Of a stretch of DNA of 61,194 nt, positions 1 to 13,689 are shown in pieces. A model generated the notes under the pieces. That model saw nothing but the letters and a program-made list of their open reading frames with translations, did no database searches and was not told the origin of the DNA. The translations under genes were made by a program, and so were the position numbers. The DNA is taken from assembly GCA_900404475.1 (NCBI GenBank), contig OUQQ01000028.1, forward strand, positions 20,284-81,477, read 5' to 3'. The stretch is from Spongospora subterranea. Lineage: Eukaryota > Endomyxa > Phytomyxea > Plasmodiophorida > Plasmodiophoridae. Within the stretch, counting starts at the first letter, position 1, and every line of letters begins with the position of its first letter.

Positions 1-121
1 AGGTGGATTGAGTGAGTACCAAACCAGGCGGGCTATCCAATATTCCAGAGCCAAGGAAATATCTCTCATCACAACCCTACCGATTCTGCAAGGGATATCC
101 CCCATTATCCCTTATTTGATC

Positions 122-1921
122 ATGATCCTTTCCCGAGCTGGCCGCGGCCGTGATGAAGAAAAATCATGGGTCGATAAAATGCTCAATCGCATCGCGTTCA
201 GTTCAAGGGCCATGTTCGTTGTATTATCGGTTGTCATTTCATTTCTGCTCCTCTTTCTAGTTTTTATGATCGATGATCTAGACACTAACCCTTTTCATCA
301 TATCGACGATGCCTTCAACGGTATTCAGTCTCTTCAAACGTAGGATAAACCTTCGGTTTTTTGCAGCTGGTCAAATTTATTTTTATAGGACGATGTATAC
401 AGATTTCAACGCTCCCTTTTATAACGAAAGGTATCAAATGAAATCCACAAGAGGCGATTGCAAATTGATCTGGAAACAGTGTTGTGGATTATCGGTCAAG
501 GCTGCATCAAATGTTCATTTCGGGTCGAGTTCGCCCAGGGACAATATTTGTTTCATTGGCCAGTTTTCGCGACACAAAATGTCATTCAACGCTGCGATCA
601 ATATTTGACAAAGCATCCCAGGTATAATTGCTGGGCTTGGCGCCAATCGCCAATCTTACCGGTAGTGCTATTCAGCCCGAACGAATATTTGTTGGTGTTG
701 TTGACCAGACTAAATTGGATGAGACCAGCGACGATATCCCCTGTGAATCCTTATTAACACAACCGGAGCTTAGCCGAGTCCGTCTGGTTCGCATAGACTC
801 CAACCGAGCTCGTGGACCAACCCATGCCCGCTACATCGCGTCGAAACTCTGGAACGGAGAGCAGTACTTTACTCAAGTTGATGCTCATTCGTGGTTCGCC
901 CCGAACTGGGATTCGTTACTGATTGCGAATCTGGTCGCTCTTCCAAAGCCATCGTTTAGTGTCATAACCCATTATCCGCCTGGTTCCGAGGGCGAACTAC
1001 TAGGGACAGATGTGACCTGGATTTGTGAGGCAAAACACCACGAACAGGTATAATATCATTTGATGCTCATAGCATAGCTCGACTTTAACTGTGCTCTAGG
1101 CCCCACCCGGGCTGTTTGTGCAGTCTCAAGGTATTGAGTGACCGTTAAAGTTCATTCCTTTTCCGTGTGCGTTGATCGAAACTCTCGACTGTAGATGTTT
1201 GCCGCGATCAGAATAAGTCTCCTGGATTGGCGTTGAACTCAAACGGAAAAAGGACGACATGCTTGAGCCCATTTATGGGAGGGGGGTTCTTCGCAGCAGA
1301 TAGCGGTTTCCTGATTGACGCACCCCTCGACAAATATCTACCGTACTGCCTTGCAATGACAATCACGCCTAGTATCTAATCTACGATTAGGTATATATTT
1401 CACGGCGAAGAAGTATTAATTGCCGCCAGATTATGGACATCTGGCTGGGATCTTTATACACCAGCTGTCAATCTAGTCGCTCATAACTATAGCCCAAGAG
1501 TGAAGAACGTGCATGTAATTTGAGAGGAACGGTTTGATCCTATCTCTTAATCGTCGTGCAGGTTGAAACTCCAACATGGGGTCCAATAGGCAAACAGTCA
1601 GAGGCGCGAGCAAGATATTTGTTGAATGCCACTATACCCAACGACGTGGATTTCGACAGGAGTGAAATAAACGATCTGGGAATGGGCAATGTCGGCATCT
1701 ATTCAACTTCGTCTACAACAGCTCTGAATTGAATTGTTCAGGTTCGCCGTCTAAACGACTACATGGAGTTCGCAGGTTTGGAAAATCTTGCCGAGGGAGT
1801 ATTTGTTTCCCGATGTCGGCAAAGGTGGCAAAACGGCCATTGGGTGGATCAGGATCAAGGACAAAGCGAGATGGACAGCGCAGCAAGATTACCTTTGTTC
1901 CTTGATCATAACAGCCGATGA
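122..1921 (+). CDS. GT60-like (Skp1 GlcNAc-transferase family) membrane glycosyltransferase
   Basis: Likely transfers GlcNAc from UDP-GlcNAc to protein hydroxyls, as Dictyostelium Gnt1 does on Skp1 (family knowledge). The first in-frame ATG is at 122. Residues about 31-50 form one hydrophobic segment ([17 protein letters not shown]), implying a type II membrane enzyme, whereas Dictyostelium Gnt1 is cytosolic. Spliced exons read [19 protein letters not shown] (about 550-621), [11 protein letters not shown] (676-), an [20 protein letters not shown] stretch with the acidic DAHSWF motif (about 820-900), [11 protein letters not shown] (about 1278), [19 protein letters not shown] (about 1390-1450) and an HNY motif. 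This is the usual order of the family's catalytic core. The last exon ends near DHNSR and stops at 1921. Introns at about 622-675 and after 1048 are clear; the exon joins near 343-548 are guesses. The gene could begin upstream of the window. The donor sugar and target are not shown by the sequence. Confidence 0.8.
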
Positions 1922-2102
1922 ACATAAACGAAAAATTGAAAACATAGTCAGCATGTAGATCACTCGACGACCTTGATACTCCAGAATTTCGGCAGCCGAT
2001 CTAGGACGTTGAAGCGATAATTGTAAGACGTGTATTAGGAGATTGAGAAAGGAGCGATGAAAAAGACTATAACTTGAATTCGCGATTATTATATTAGACC
2101 GA

Positions 2103-2938
<836 letters not shown>

Positions 2939-3365
2939 GGTTTATGAGGCGCCCTGATCCCTATCCGATATGGCGATCAACTTTGCCCGATATGTTGTTC
3001 GCGCAATATGGTGAGTGTATATTAATAACTATTCCGCTCTTATGTGGCATAAGCAAGCAGCCTCGGGCGACAGTCAGTAGAGAGGCCACACCTCCCACAG
3101 GCCGGGAAGGGCAGGCCCAGTTGCACTGCTGCCTATTGAAGCAGAAACGGTTGTGACGTTACAAGCACCGACAGTGACCTCGGATAATCGCCAACCAACG
3201 ACAAAGGCAACTTGGCAATGTACACGCTTTCCCCAATGTTGGAATTCGGCGACCATTTTCGAAACAGTAATGATTTCAGCTGACGTAAATATGAACATTT
3301 CTGTGGCCTAGCGTCTATGCAAAATTTCTGTTTTTGCCAGTTTATTCTTCATATAATAGATCGAA
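2939..3365. other. Intergenic spacer, no gene seen
   Basis: This is the upstream side of the Rab gene and the downstream side of the alcohol dehydrogenase. Short open frames on both strands lack splice support and recognisable protein content. Confidence 0.5.
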
Positions 3366-4953
<1,588 letters not shown>

Positions 4954-5175
4954 CAAATACTCCAATCTGTCGTTTATCGAATGTGAAATACTAAGGTCTG
5001 GTGGTAATAGAAGTGCGCGCACCCTCATGGACCATCACACGCTTAAAGGGGATTATTACAGGTTCATATTCCCCGCCAAACCCTTCGAATCCTCGATCGG
5101 ATTTGAAGAAGGATACCGGTTTGTGCTTGGTCCGTTCGATCAACAAAGTACAATAGACATTGGAGAACATTGACG

Positions 5176-6173
5176 ATGGACAGCTCTGTACGCGCCCGTA
5201 TTCGTAGCTATATCCAATCGATGGTGACAGATTCGTTTTGATTTAGTGTTTTCTGACAGCAGCTGAGGCCGCTGCTCTGGATAATGACCTAATGTCAGTC
5301 CATGCGTTCTCGTTAGATCAACTAATGGAACTCGCCGGACTGTCGGTGGCTAGCGCCGCGCTAGACGCCCAACCAGGTCTTCGTCGGCCGTTGATTATCT
5401 GTGGCCCTGGAAGTTAATAGCTCTTGTTATCATTGATCGTCCTAATCGTATCAGCCAGATAATGGAGGCGATGGTCTTGTTGCCGCTCGCCATTTATCCC
5501 ATTTCGGTACAACTCCCACAGTTGTATATCCAATTTCGCCAAAGAAGGAGATTTATCGAGTTTAGTTGTACATAAGGAGAATCAATCAGGTTTTGAGCTG
5601 ATCGTGTTGATAGAATCTCATAGCTCAGTGTAAAGATTGCCGAATTTCAGTGAGGGATTCAATTTCTTTTGACACTTTAGACCGAGGTAGAATCAGACAC
5701 ACTACCTAGCTCTTGTGATTTCAGGCTAACCGTCCACTTCGAACAGATTTTGATATGATAATTGATGCCATGTTTGGATTCAGCTTTCATGGCAAAATAC
5801 GAGAGCCGTTTGAAGGGCTAGTCAACATGATCAATCATTCCAAATTACCGTGTTTGGCCGTTGATATCCCGTCGGGATGGCAGATCGATCATAGTAAATT
5901 GGTACAAGTCTTAGCGCATTCGTTGTGGAATTTATCATCGTCTGTCTTGGACCAGTTTGCGGCAGTTCAACAAAGGATGGCCCTGCGGTAGAGGCGTCGA
6001 TATTGGTGTCATTATCGGCACCGAAGAAGTGCTCAATGCGTTTCATGGGAAGGCATTACCTTGGGGGAAGATTTCTACCTCCTGCAATCATTGAGAAATA
6101 CCACCTGGCTAAACTGCCCAAATTCGACGGGACTTGTCAGTTTGTTCAGATTTCACAAGGGCAAAACACATAA
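5176..6173 (+). CDS. NAXE: NAD(P)H-hydrate epimerase (YjeF_N domain)
   Basis: Epimerises R-NAD(P)HX to the S form so that the dehydratase can repair it; often mitochondrial. The ATG at 5176 opens a short exon (MDSSVRARI) whose splice into [16 protein letters not shown] gives the right frame. Then come [16 protein letters not shown] and the signature [18 protein letters not shown]. The latter is produced only when the intron ending just before 5460 is removed. Later exons read [39 protein letters not shown] and [11 protein letters not shown], all typical of the domain in the usual order. The frame shift between IPSGWQID and the LSAPKK exon is explained by an intron at about 5896-5955. The middle exons (5570-5735) are not fully resolved. 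No fused dehydratase (NAXD) domain is seen. Confidence 0.88.
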
Positions 6174-6341
6174 TACAGTTTCAAGTAGAAATTTGATAGG
6201 TTCATTGTATGATTACATAACCGACAACAATTGACATTAACAATTGTCGTGGATAGTATTGATTATGGGTGGCGAGCATTACTTGTTTGATTCGAGTTTA
6301 GGGATCAGATAACGCGACAGAAAAACATCTCGCCGTCAGTG

Positions 6342-7918
6342 CTAGGATGTCATGATATCCTCTACAACAGCTGCGATTAGTGGCGCATCACATTCATCAG
6401 ATACCGACTCGATTCTTCTCATTGCCAAGTGGTCAACCCTGCCTTTGGATCGCCTGATCTCGGGGACGCCTTGCGACACATTATCGGGCACTGGAATGAA
6501 TTCGGGCCGCACGGGGGCAGACGCAATGATTTCGTTGAGTTCATCAGCTACGACGGCATCAACGATTTGCTTCAATGCCTCGCTAATAAATGCAGTGGTT
6601 TGAACATCGTCGCCAATGAGTGCAGTGTTTTGAAGATCGATAGAGCTGTCCATATTGTCATCTGATTCACGTGGTTGCAGAAAGGGTTCAAAAATGTCAG
6701 AGGTGCCGGGTTGCAAAGGGGTATTATGATCTTCAGGGTGCGAAGAAGGCTCTGCGCCAGAAGCCCCCTCTGAAAAGATGTCGTCGCGCGAATCCTCGCC
6801 AAATGGAGTGCCAAACGAAGCCTCATCTCGTGGCGGGTGTGGTGAATGATCATCCAGCGAATCGTAATCAGGAGCCCTTCGTGGCCGTTGAACCTTCCTT
6901 GAAATCGCATAATCCTCTGAGGAATCATCTTTACCTTGAATTCGTGTTGCGTACACCGCTATCAAGATAACGGTGCACAGAATCTGGAAAAAACTCATTA
7001 TCGCTGTCCCAACAATGGCGCTCGTCCAGAAGAACTTATAAATAACCCATCTTAAGCCAGACAACTGAACGTAGAACGATAGACGAGCATCGGTGAGATG
7101 CATTTCCCCCATGTGGCCAAACGAAGGGATAAGAGTCACGTTCATATTCGAAGTGGGATGGTCACCGCTCTCGACAAAATGCTGAAATGTGCAATGGTTC
7201 AGAGCACACTGAGAGTACAAAACCTGGATAACCTGACCTCAAATATTGGAGTCGTAATAACCGTGGTTAGAGGGTTGAAACCAAGAGCAACTAGGCCGAA
7301 GAAGAGCGTCTCGTGCGCTAATCGAGCTATTCTTGGCACTTTATGTACTTGAACTGGACGTTTAGAATGCGATAATGGATAAAGTTGGTTCTTTGCTGTA
7401 GTTAATGCTGTTGATTCTATCATCAACATTCCATAATGGCTGTCAACCACATTGGTTGACATGACAAATTCGACTTCGATGTCGTACGCTAGACCTGATC
7501 TGAGAAGTGAGGGTCCATATGGGGTCGAGGATAGATGGTGCAATGTATAATCCCATTGATTGCCAGATAAGGAGACGATAACACCAGGAGCAGGTTGAGA
7601 GAAATCAAAGAAGATTGGCTTCTGTTCCTTTTGCGGGGGAATCAAGACCCAATAGAATATGGAATATATAAAAAACGACAAAAGGACTTGTATACAGCAA
7701 ACCCACAAAAAAACGAGAATCTTCAACAGTAAACTTGATGAGGAGAAGCTAAACTCTGTCGCACGAGACAACACTTGATTAAGGATGTTGCGGAAAGGGG
7801 TTTTGAGGAAATCCCCGATCGATGTGAGCTGTGCTAAAACCAATCAGATTCGCTAGATTTGAAGCAAGGAGCGCATCACCCATATGTCAAAATCATCGTG
7901 AAGTTCGCCATTTTCCAT
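6342..7918 (-). CDS. Seipin-like lipid-droplet assembly protein
   Basis: An ER protein that organises triglyceride droplet formation at ER-droplet contacts (known for BSCL2/Fld1). The ATG at 7918 gives MENGELHDDFDIW, and a GTGATG..CACAG intron joins LTSIGDFLKTPFRNI in frame. An N-terminal membrane helix follows (LLLKILVFLWVCCIQVLLSF region), then a luminal beta-sandwich-like stretch with VEVEFVMSTN-like strands, ETLFFGLVALGF and, after an intron ending at about 7167, HFVESGDHP. The block ARLSFYVQLSGLRWVIYKFF leads into a second helix (TAIMSFFQILCTVILIAVY). Two helices flanking a luminal domain with the GLR(Y/W) motif is the seipin plan. The C-terminal cytosolic tail (about 200 residues) is long, acidic and Ser/Pro-rich. 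The call rests on topology and remembered motif similarity, so it is probable rather than certain. Confidence 0.75.
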
Positions 7919-9238
7919 GGCCAACCCCGCTGGTGAAACTGCAATTCAAGCTTTTGGACAGCGCGTCGAAAAGAGCGCAACGGGACACCGCGTGGAGAAA
8001 AAGTGATACAGACACGCACAGGAAATAGGGCAACACTGATTAAGGAAGACGACTACTGTTATAGGTGTCGACGGAGGTCATCGTTAATCGCCCAAATGGG
8101 CATTTTCATGGAATTATTAACGCCTCATCGACGTGTCGAGGACCATTTCATCTCCCCCCGATAAGAACAACAAGTCGGCTCTCTCTTGCATGGTGCATTC
8201 GCTAAACGGCACCGTCGTGGCTCTGACAGAACTTGATTCAGAAGCCGCTCCTATTCTCTTGCATTCTGTTTTTCCTTGGGTCGTTTCCCTGATTTGCACA
8301 GGCGACCCAAACCAATTTGTTAAGAATGAGTGTAATTTGTGTCGGAAATCGGTTTCTTTAGTGCGTTGTTTTGGATTCCCACATTTCGATTGTCGGATGG
8401 CCGAAACGCATCCGACGTCAACATTGTCCGCGATAACCAGTTCGTGAAATGCGATGGTGAACGTGAAATTGACCCTAATTAGTTCGCGAAATAAAGCACT
8501 CCTCAAACCGAAACTTAAAATCAATTCGAACGAAAGCTGTCGGAGATGCTTACCGCAGCGATAACCGTTATGTCAACCATTCGATCATCCATCACCGAAA
8601 TGGGTCAATAGTTTACATATGACTTTCTAGCGCAGGATCTGATCTATGAAGAAGATTGAGGAGTTGGCGAAACCTGCAACATGTCTGAGGACTGTTGAAC
8701 AGACGACCACATGAAGCTCTCTCGACGATATTTGACCGAATGTTAAATCCTAGATATCGTCGAACATAATGCTACTAATCTATCGTCAACCTATTGAAGG
8801 ATGTCTAGGCTGTTGGTTGGGTTGTAGATTGTTGTCAGACATAACGAATAATGTCCATTGCGTTCAGGAGCCTAAGATTCATCCCTTTGATCATTGGCCA
8901 GTGAGGCAATATTGCTCGAAGCGGCCTCAGAAAGTGCCACGAGCATTTCTTTGTTTGACAGACAATGTGTCCCGTTAGGTGTTTCGATGCACGGTAGGTT
9001 GATGAAATTGCTAAACAATTTCATGTAGGCAATTCCAATTGATGTTTACTGAGCTAGAGACATATTCATGTTCGCTAGGCATCCTCGGTAAACCTCAGAA
9101 TTATAACGGTTGTATTGTGGTTTTCCGTTTCATTATTGTGATTCATTATCAGCTTCGCCGTTTGATGTTATCCTTTTACTGTCGTCTCCTGAAGACACTA
9201 TCCCATTTCAATTTCTCTCAATTTTGTATTGAAAATTC
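7919..9238. other. Gene-poor stretch with one unresolved ORF
   Basis: No recognisable gene. The longest open frame is on the minus strand (8524-8117, no ATG context, ending DEMVLDTSMRR). It is covered on the plus strand by another open frame (8133-8447) containing a CxxxxxxxxxxxxxCxxC-like spacing. An upstream minus-strand ATG at about 8580 has a good GTAAGC donor, but its phase does not join the long frame. 8530-9238 holds nothing I can support. Confidence 0.3.
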
Positions 9239-10851
9239 CTATTTGTGTTGATGATTTGCGTCGCAAATGGTGTTTAGAGTCAAAGACGCCAAGGCACGTC
9301 CTACAGGATCCTTGAAATGGGCATGATCACCTGACAGTTCGTTCAAGGCCGAGCTGATTGGAAATATATCGACAATCGGGATCCTTTCTCGTTCAGCGAT
9401 TCGATTCGCCGCATTGTTATACAGATTAAACACGGGATCTGTTCGCCAGTCAAGCCCTCCTATTACGCGGCCGTTCATGGGCATCGAATTCGTCGATACC
9501 CAAAACACTTTCACGCTGGTCATATTGGCGAACGGAGCTAGCTCATCGGCCACCATTTTCTCGTATCGGGATACTTTGAATGGTTGATCCTCGACCCAGC
9601 TTATTGGCCATTGACCGAAATTGATTAGCATTATCCGACAGGGAGGTGCACTACCAGGGCCAACACCGCCATACCTGTATAATGTGACACCCACAGCGTC
9701 ACTAATGAGAGTAACACGATCATAACATGACAGACAGACTAACGTGTCAGGTATGTATCGTAACGGCAGATACGTTTCACAGACCTCCTTACGGGCTGCG
9801 GTCTTACACTCCTAATCGTCATAATCAATGTGATGTCGCGCGCTAGACTTCATTATCGATCGTATTGAACCTGGTTCTCTGGCTCCAACAGCTCAACAAT
9901 ACTGTTGTACAGGATTCTCGTCTGGCTGTCTCCGAAGAAGCACACTTTTTTGTCCGTCGTTCGATTGACACAGCGGTTCGCAAGCGATTGGCCGTCCTCG
10001 AATTGGCATGCAAAAGGCCTAGTGGAGGCATTGGACCAAGCTATTGCTAATATTTCAAAATAACGGTACCTGTAATGTAGACGAGCGAAGCGCTTTTCTA
10101 GCAAAAACCATGGCACGTCACTCTCGTTCCAATGCGCCACCACCGACATTGGGCGTAGCTGCTCAAACAGCTCCTCGGAAATAAATCGTGCATCAGAATG
10201 GATTTTTGTTGTAGACAGGAATTCCGTAATTTGGTCATGATCCCAACTGTACTCATCGTATCCTTCGGGTTGATCATCGATAATCCATGATCCACCCTGG
10301 GCCATCAATGAAATATTACATGTTGGCCGCGTTCTCCATTGTGCGTTCAACTGACAGGTTGGTGACGATTTTGATACGTTGAAATACTGCAATGGGATCA
10401 AAAGTGGCCACTGTGGCAAGAGTTTCCCTTTTGCAATATCATCATCGTAAAATGCCTCGTAGAGGGGCTTGATCTCAACGGAATACCTTCCTGCACATTC
10501 TACAGTGTAGTATGCGATCCAGTCTTCAGAACGGCTATGTTGGTTTTTCTTTGCGCTCAGCAGTTTGATCTGTGGGCCAACAAGGCGGATACGAACTGCA
10601 GGATAGGCGTTTTCACGATCGTGCTCTTCGCTTGGAGCAAAACGGACTCGAAAACTCCCCGAGTTGTCGCTAATTATTCTATGCCAAACTCTTTCGACGA
10701 ATGAGTGGTTCACAGCGTGAACTAATTGCTCCTTGTAGAGAATTTGTTTTTGGTCCTTTTCAACAGCAACAAAAAATATCACGATCTGCACTAAACCCAA
10801 TATCAAGAGCAGAATCACAACCCTCTTCTTCGTGCTCCCCCATCCTTGCAT
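9239..10851 (-). CDS. Type II membrane PC-esterase/SGNH-like protein, copy A
   Basis: Probable secretory-pathway acyl-esterase or acyl-transferase of the PC-esterase (GDS/DxxH) superfamily; the substrate is unknown. The ATG at 10851 gives a short basic N-terminus and one hydrophobic helix (VVILLLILGLVQIVIFFVAV, residues about 13-32), then a long luminal region with paired cysteines. The nucleophile motif is VCFFGDSQTR (about 9925) and the distal catalytic pair is in HAHFKDPVG (about 9310). Between them lie a middle exon (ECKTAARKEVCETYLPLRY) and the MLINFGQWPISW block, where a Gly/Asn oxyanion position is expected. The larger frame extending to 10941 starts at TTG, not ATG, so I use 10851. 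Introns lie at about 10009-10071, 9816-9886 and 9675-9750. The copy at 11580-13191 is closely similar throughout, indicating tandem duplication. Confidence 0.72.
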
Positions 10852-11579
10852 ATTATGTGTCCTCTCAACCTCAAAGAGGGACCCTCTTGAATACCTCTTG
10901 ATTGAACACGAAGGTGGCCCAAGCGGTCTCCCTGAACCCAACAGGGGCTGCTCTCATCAATCGCTCTCTAACCCGTCATAATCCCAACCGTTATCTGGGA
11001 AAACAACCTTGCACAACCACGGTAGGATACAAACAGAGGTTCTTTTGCTCAAAAATTTTGCTGTCCCAAGCAATAGTTGTCTGACAACATGTTCGAGGAC
11101 GACCCGCTAGAATCTGGTACGCCTACTCGGCTGATGAAGCCAAAAACATGCCAAGCGAAAGCGAGTTAAGACCGTTGAAAAACGACCAGCAAATGCTTCA
11201 CACGTAGGAAAAAGGAAGTATAGTTTTATTGGAGCAGACAGAGGCTATGAAGGAACATGTGATAGCATTTCAAGAGCATTGAATGCTCAGAAGTAAAAAA
11301 CAATCTTGAACTGTTTTCGATAACAGCGTGGCCTAGTGAATGGGTGGGACATTCCTGTTGAATAGACGTGATCTTGTTCTATATGAGGACAAAAATCGTT
11401 ATTCCCACCCATTTATTAGGCCATGTCCTCGGAAACACGCGGTCAGCGTATTTTGAAACTGGTCGATATCAACAGAACAGAACTTTACTGCTCTTCAGAT
11501 TTCGACAGTTAAATTGGTTTGAGAGACGACAAGCGCATCGCTACTAGATCATTTGCGGGTGGAATGCAAACGTTGACAT
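10852..11579. other. Intergenic region between the esterase paralogs
   Basis: No supported gene. It holds a GGCCTA-ended imperfect inverted repeat (11330-11422), listed separately. The rest is the upstream side of copy A and the downstream side of copy B. Confidence 0.5.
11330..11422. repeat. Imperfect inverted repeat ending in GGCCTA
   Basis: Arms at 11330-11348 (GGCCTAGTGAATGGGTGGG) and 11404-11422 (reverse complement GGCCTAATAAATGGGTGGG) match at 17 of 19 bases and enclose about 55 bp. No flanking target duplication is obvious. It could be a short MITE-like element or a transcript hairpin. Confidence 0.6.
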
Positions 11580-13191
11580 TTATGTATTGGAAATATACGT
11601 TGGATCGCATATCGTTGTTAGAGTTTGATATGCAAGTGCACGACCAACAGGATCTTTGAAATGCGCACGATCAGTGGAAAGCTCATTTAGAACGGTGCTG
11701 ATGAAATATATATCGATGGTTGGGATCCCAGCTTTCTCGGCAATCTGATTGGCCGCGTTGTTGTATAAGTCGAAAACGGGATCAATGCGCCAATCGATTC
11801 CTCCTAAGACCCGCCCATTCATGGGCATCGAATTGGTCGACAACCAGAACACGTGAGAACTTGTAATATCGGAAAACCTTGTGAGTTCCGTTTTTACCAT
11901 GTTCTGGTATCTGGATACAGAATATGGGACTGTTTCGACCCAGCTTATTGGCCATTGGCCGAAGTTGATTAGCATAATCCTGCAGGAAGGTGCACTACCG
12001 ACACCAACATCGCCATATCTATAGTAATCAGCTGCTCAACTGTGGTAGTTCCTTTGAGCAGACCACAATAAATCTAACTTATCGGCGATATATCGTAAAG
12101 GGAGACTTGTTTCACAGACTGTCTTCTGTGCTGCGGTTTTACAATCCTACACCATTACGGTTAACGATCTCATCATCTTCGGAAGAAAATCATTCGACAC
12201 GAACTTGGTTATCAGGTTCAAGTAGCTCAACAATGCTGTTGTAGAGAGTTCTTGTTTGGCTATCTCCAAACAAGCACACGCTTCTCTTGTCTGTTGGGCG
12301 CATGCATCGTTTGATCAGTTCTTGGCTATCCTCTGGTTGGCATGCGAAATACCTGTGCAAATCAAGTGAACGACTAATGAATACTGTACTGACACCCTGG
12401 CCCCTATACCTGTATTGCAGACGAGCAAAATGTTTTTCTAACAAAAACCAGGGCACGTCTGTTTCATTCCAGTTTTCTACAACAGACATTGGGCGTAGCT
12501 GCTCGAATACGTGCTCTGGTATAAACCTCGGGTCGCTATGGATCTTGGACCTTGACAGGAACGACATGATCTGATCAGGGTCCCAGCTTTCGCCATCATA
12601 TCCCCCCGGTTTATCATCGATAACCCACGATCCCCCATATTTCATCAGCAACGCACTACAATTTGGTCGGGTCTTCCATTGATCACCTAGCTGGCAGGTT
12701 GAAGATGACGCCATCACATCGATATACTGCAATGGGACGAACGGTGGCCATTGGGGCAACAGTTTTCCTTTGGCGAGATCGTCCTTGTAGAACGCCTCAT
12801 ACAAGGGCAGGATTTCAACAGAATATCTCCCAGCACATTCGATGTTGTAGTATGCAATCCAGTCTTCGCCCGTGCTTTTGAATGATGGGATTGGGGTTAG
12901 CAACTTGATCTGTGGGCCAACAACACGTATACGAAGAACAGGATAGCCATGATCTTGATTACGTCCGACATTTGGGGTGAATCGAACGCGAAACCTTCCT
13001 GAGTCGTCACTAATGATTGTGTGCCAAATTGCTTCGATGACGGAATGGTTGCCAAAATGAACCAGTGTTTCGTTATGAGGTATGAATGATTGCTGATTAT
13101 TGACCGGGAAGAACAGGATTGTGATCTGAACTAGACCTAATACGGCAAACAGACAGACTATTCTGATCTTGTCTGTATCACATTCAGGCAT
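11580..13191 (-). CDS. Type II membrane PC-esterase/SGNH-like protein, copy B
   Basis: Paralog of the gene at 9239-10851 in the same orientation, with the same architecture. The ATG at 13191 (MPECDTDKIRI) is followed by a membrane helix (VCLFAVLGLVQITILFF). The luminal body has ECAGRYSVEI, QWPPFVPLQY and the nucleophile motif VCLFGDSQTRTLYNSIVELL near 12270. Next are a DCKTAAQKTVCETSLPLRY exon near 12110-12160, MLINFGQWPISW, and the terminal DRAHFKDPVGRAL with the catalytic Asp/His. The intron positions match copy A, so duplication came after intron gain. The 5' end lies directly beside a 24-bp minisatellite and an assembly duplication that repeats its start codon (13320-13510). Function beyond hydrolase/transferase superfamily membership is not shown. 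Confidence 0.72.
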
Positions 13192-13510
13192 TATTTCACC
13201 TATTCAAGACTGCAACTGTTAGATTATCGTAGCTATTGGGCCTCTCGGTAGTCCAGTCCTCCTCCTCCCCCCCGGTTGTATCTTGCTGGCGGCCCCCGGT
13301 TTTATCTTGCTGGCGGCCNGAACTAGACCTAATACGGCAAACAGACAGACTATTCTGATCTTGTCTGTATCACATTCAGGCATTATTTCACCTATTCAAG
13401 ACTGCAACTGTTAGATTATCGTAGCTATTGGGCCTCTCGGTAGTCCAGTCCTCCTCCTCCCCCCCGGTTGTATCTTGCTGGCGGCCCCCGGTTTTATCTT
13501 GCTGGCGGCC
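13128..13510. repeat. Assembly duplication around single N at 13319
   Basis: 191 bp (13128-13318) recur directly after the N (13320-13510). The repeated piece includes the start codon of esterase copy B. Identical content plus a single N marks a contig-end overlap that was not merged. It probably broke at the 24-bp minisatellite. Confidence 0.85.
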
Positions 13511-13534
13511 CCCGGTTTTATCTTGCTGGCGGCC
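13462..13534. repeat. 24-bp GC-rich minisatellite
   Basis: Three units of about 24 bp (CCCCGGTTTTATCTTGCTGG plus GCGC-type tail) lie head to tail. Two more are seen in the truncated first copy before the N at 13319. Read on the minus strand it encodes GRQQDKTG repeats inside a 69-codon open frame (13597-13388), just upstream of the esterase start. The true unit number is uncertain because the assembly breaks here. Confidence 0.75.
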
Positions 13535-13689
13535 ACAGTATTGATAGTATAATGCGATATGGTTTGGACATGATCCAGGCAAGTCAAAGTTTAACATTGA
13601 GGGGAGGTCAACCTAATGGCTCTAGCGAACAGTGATGCCGATTAGCGGAATCAAAAATTGCAGCGCATAGAAAGAATTCCAGTTAGGAC

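Noticed and set aside
8..343. Open frame from position 8 as the glycosyltransferase start
   Set aside because: It begins with TTG; the first in-frame ATG is at 122, so the upstream codons are not supported as protein.
6342..7918. TMEM231 (ciliary transition-zone protein)
   Set aside because: It was considered for its two-helix topology, but the GLRWVIYKF block and the luminal wording fit seipin better.
8117..8560. Two-exon minus-strand gene beginning MVDITVIAA
   Set aside because: The GTAAGC donor is good, but the phase puts the next exon in a frame that stops at once, so the join fails.
10852..10941. 30-codon N-terminal extension of PC-esterase copy A
   Set aside because: The extended frame starts at TTG; the ATG at 10851 sits right before the membrane helix and matches the start of copy B.
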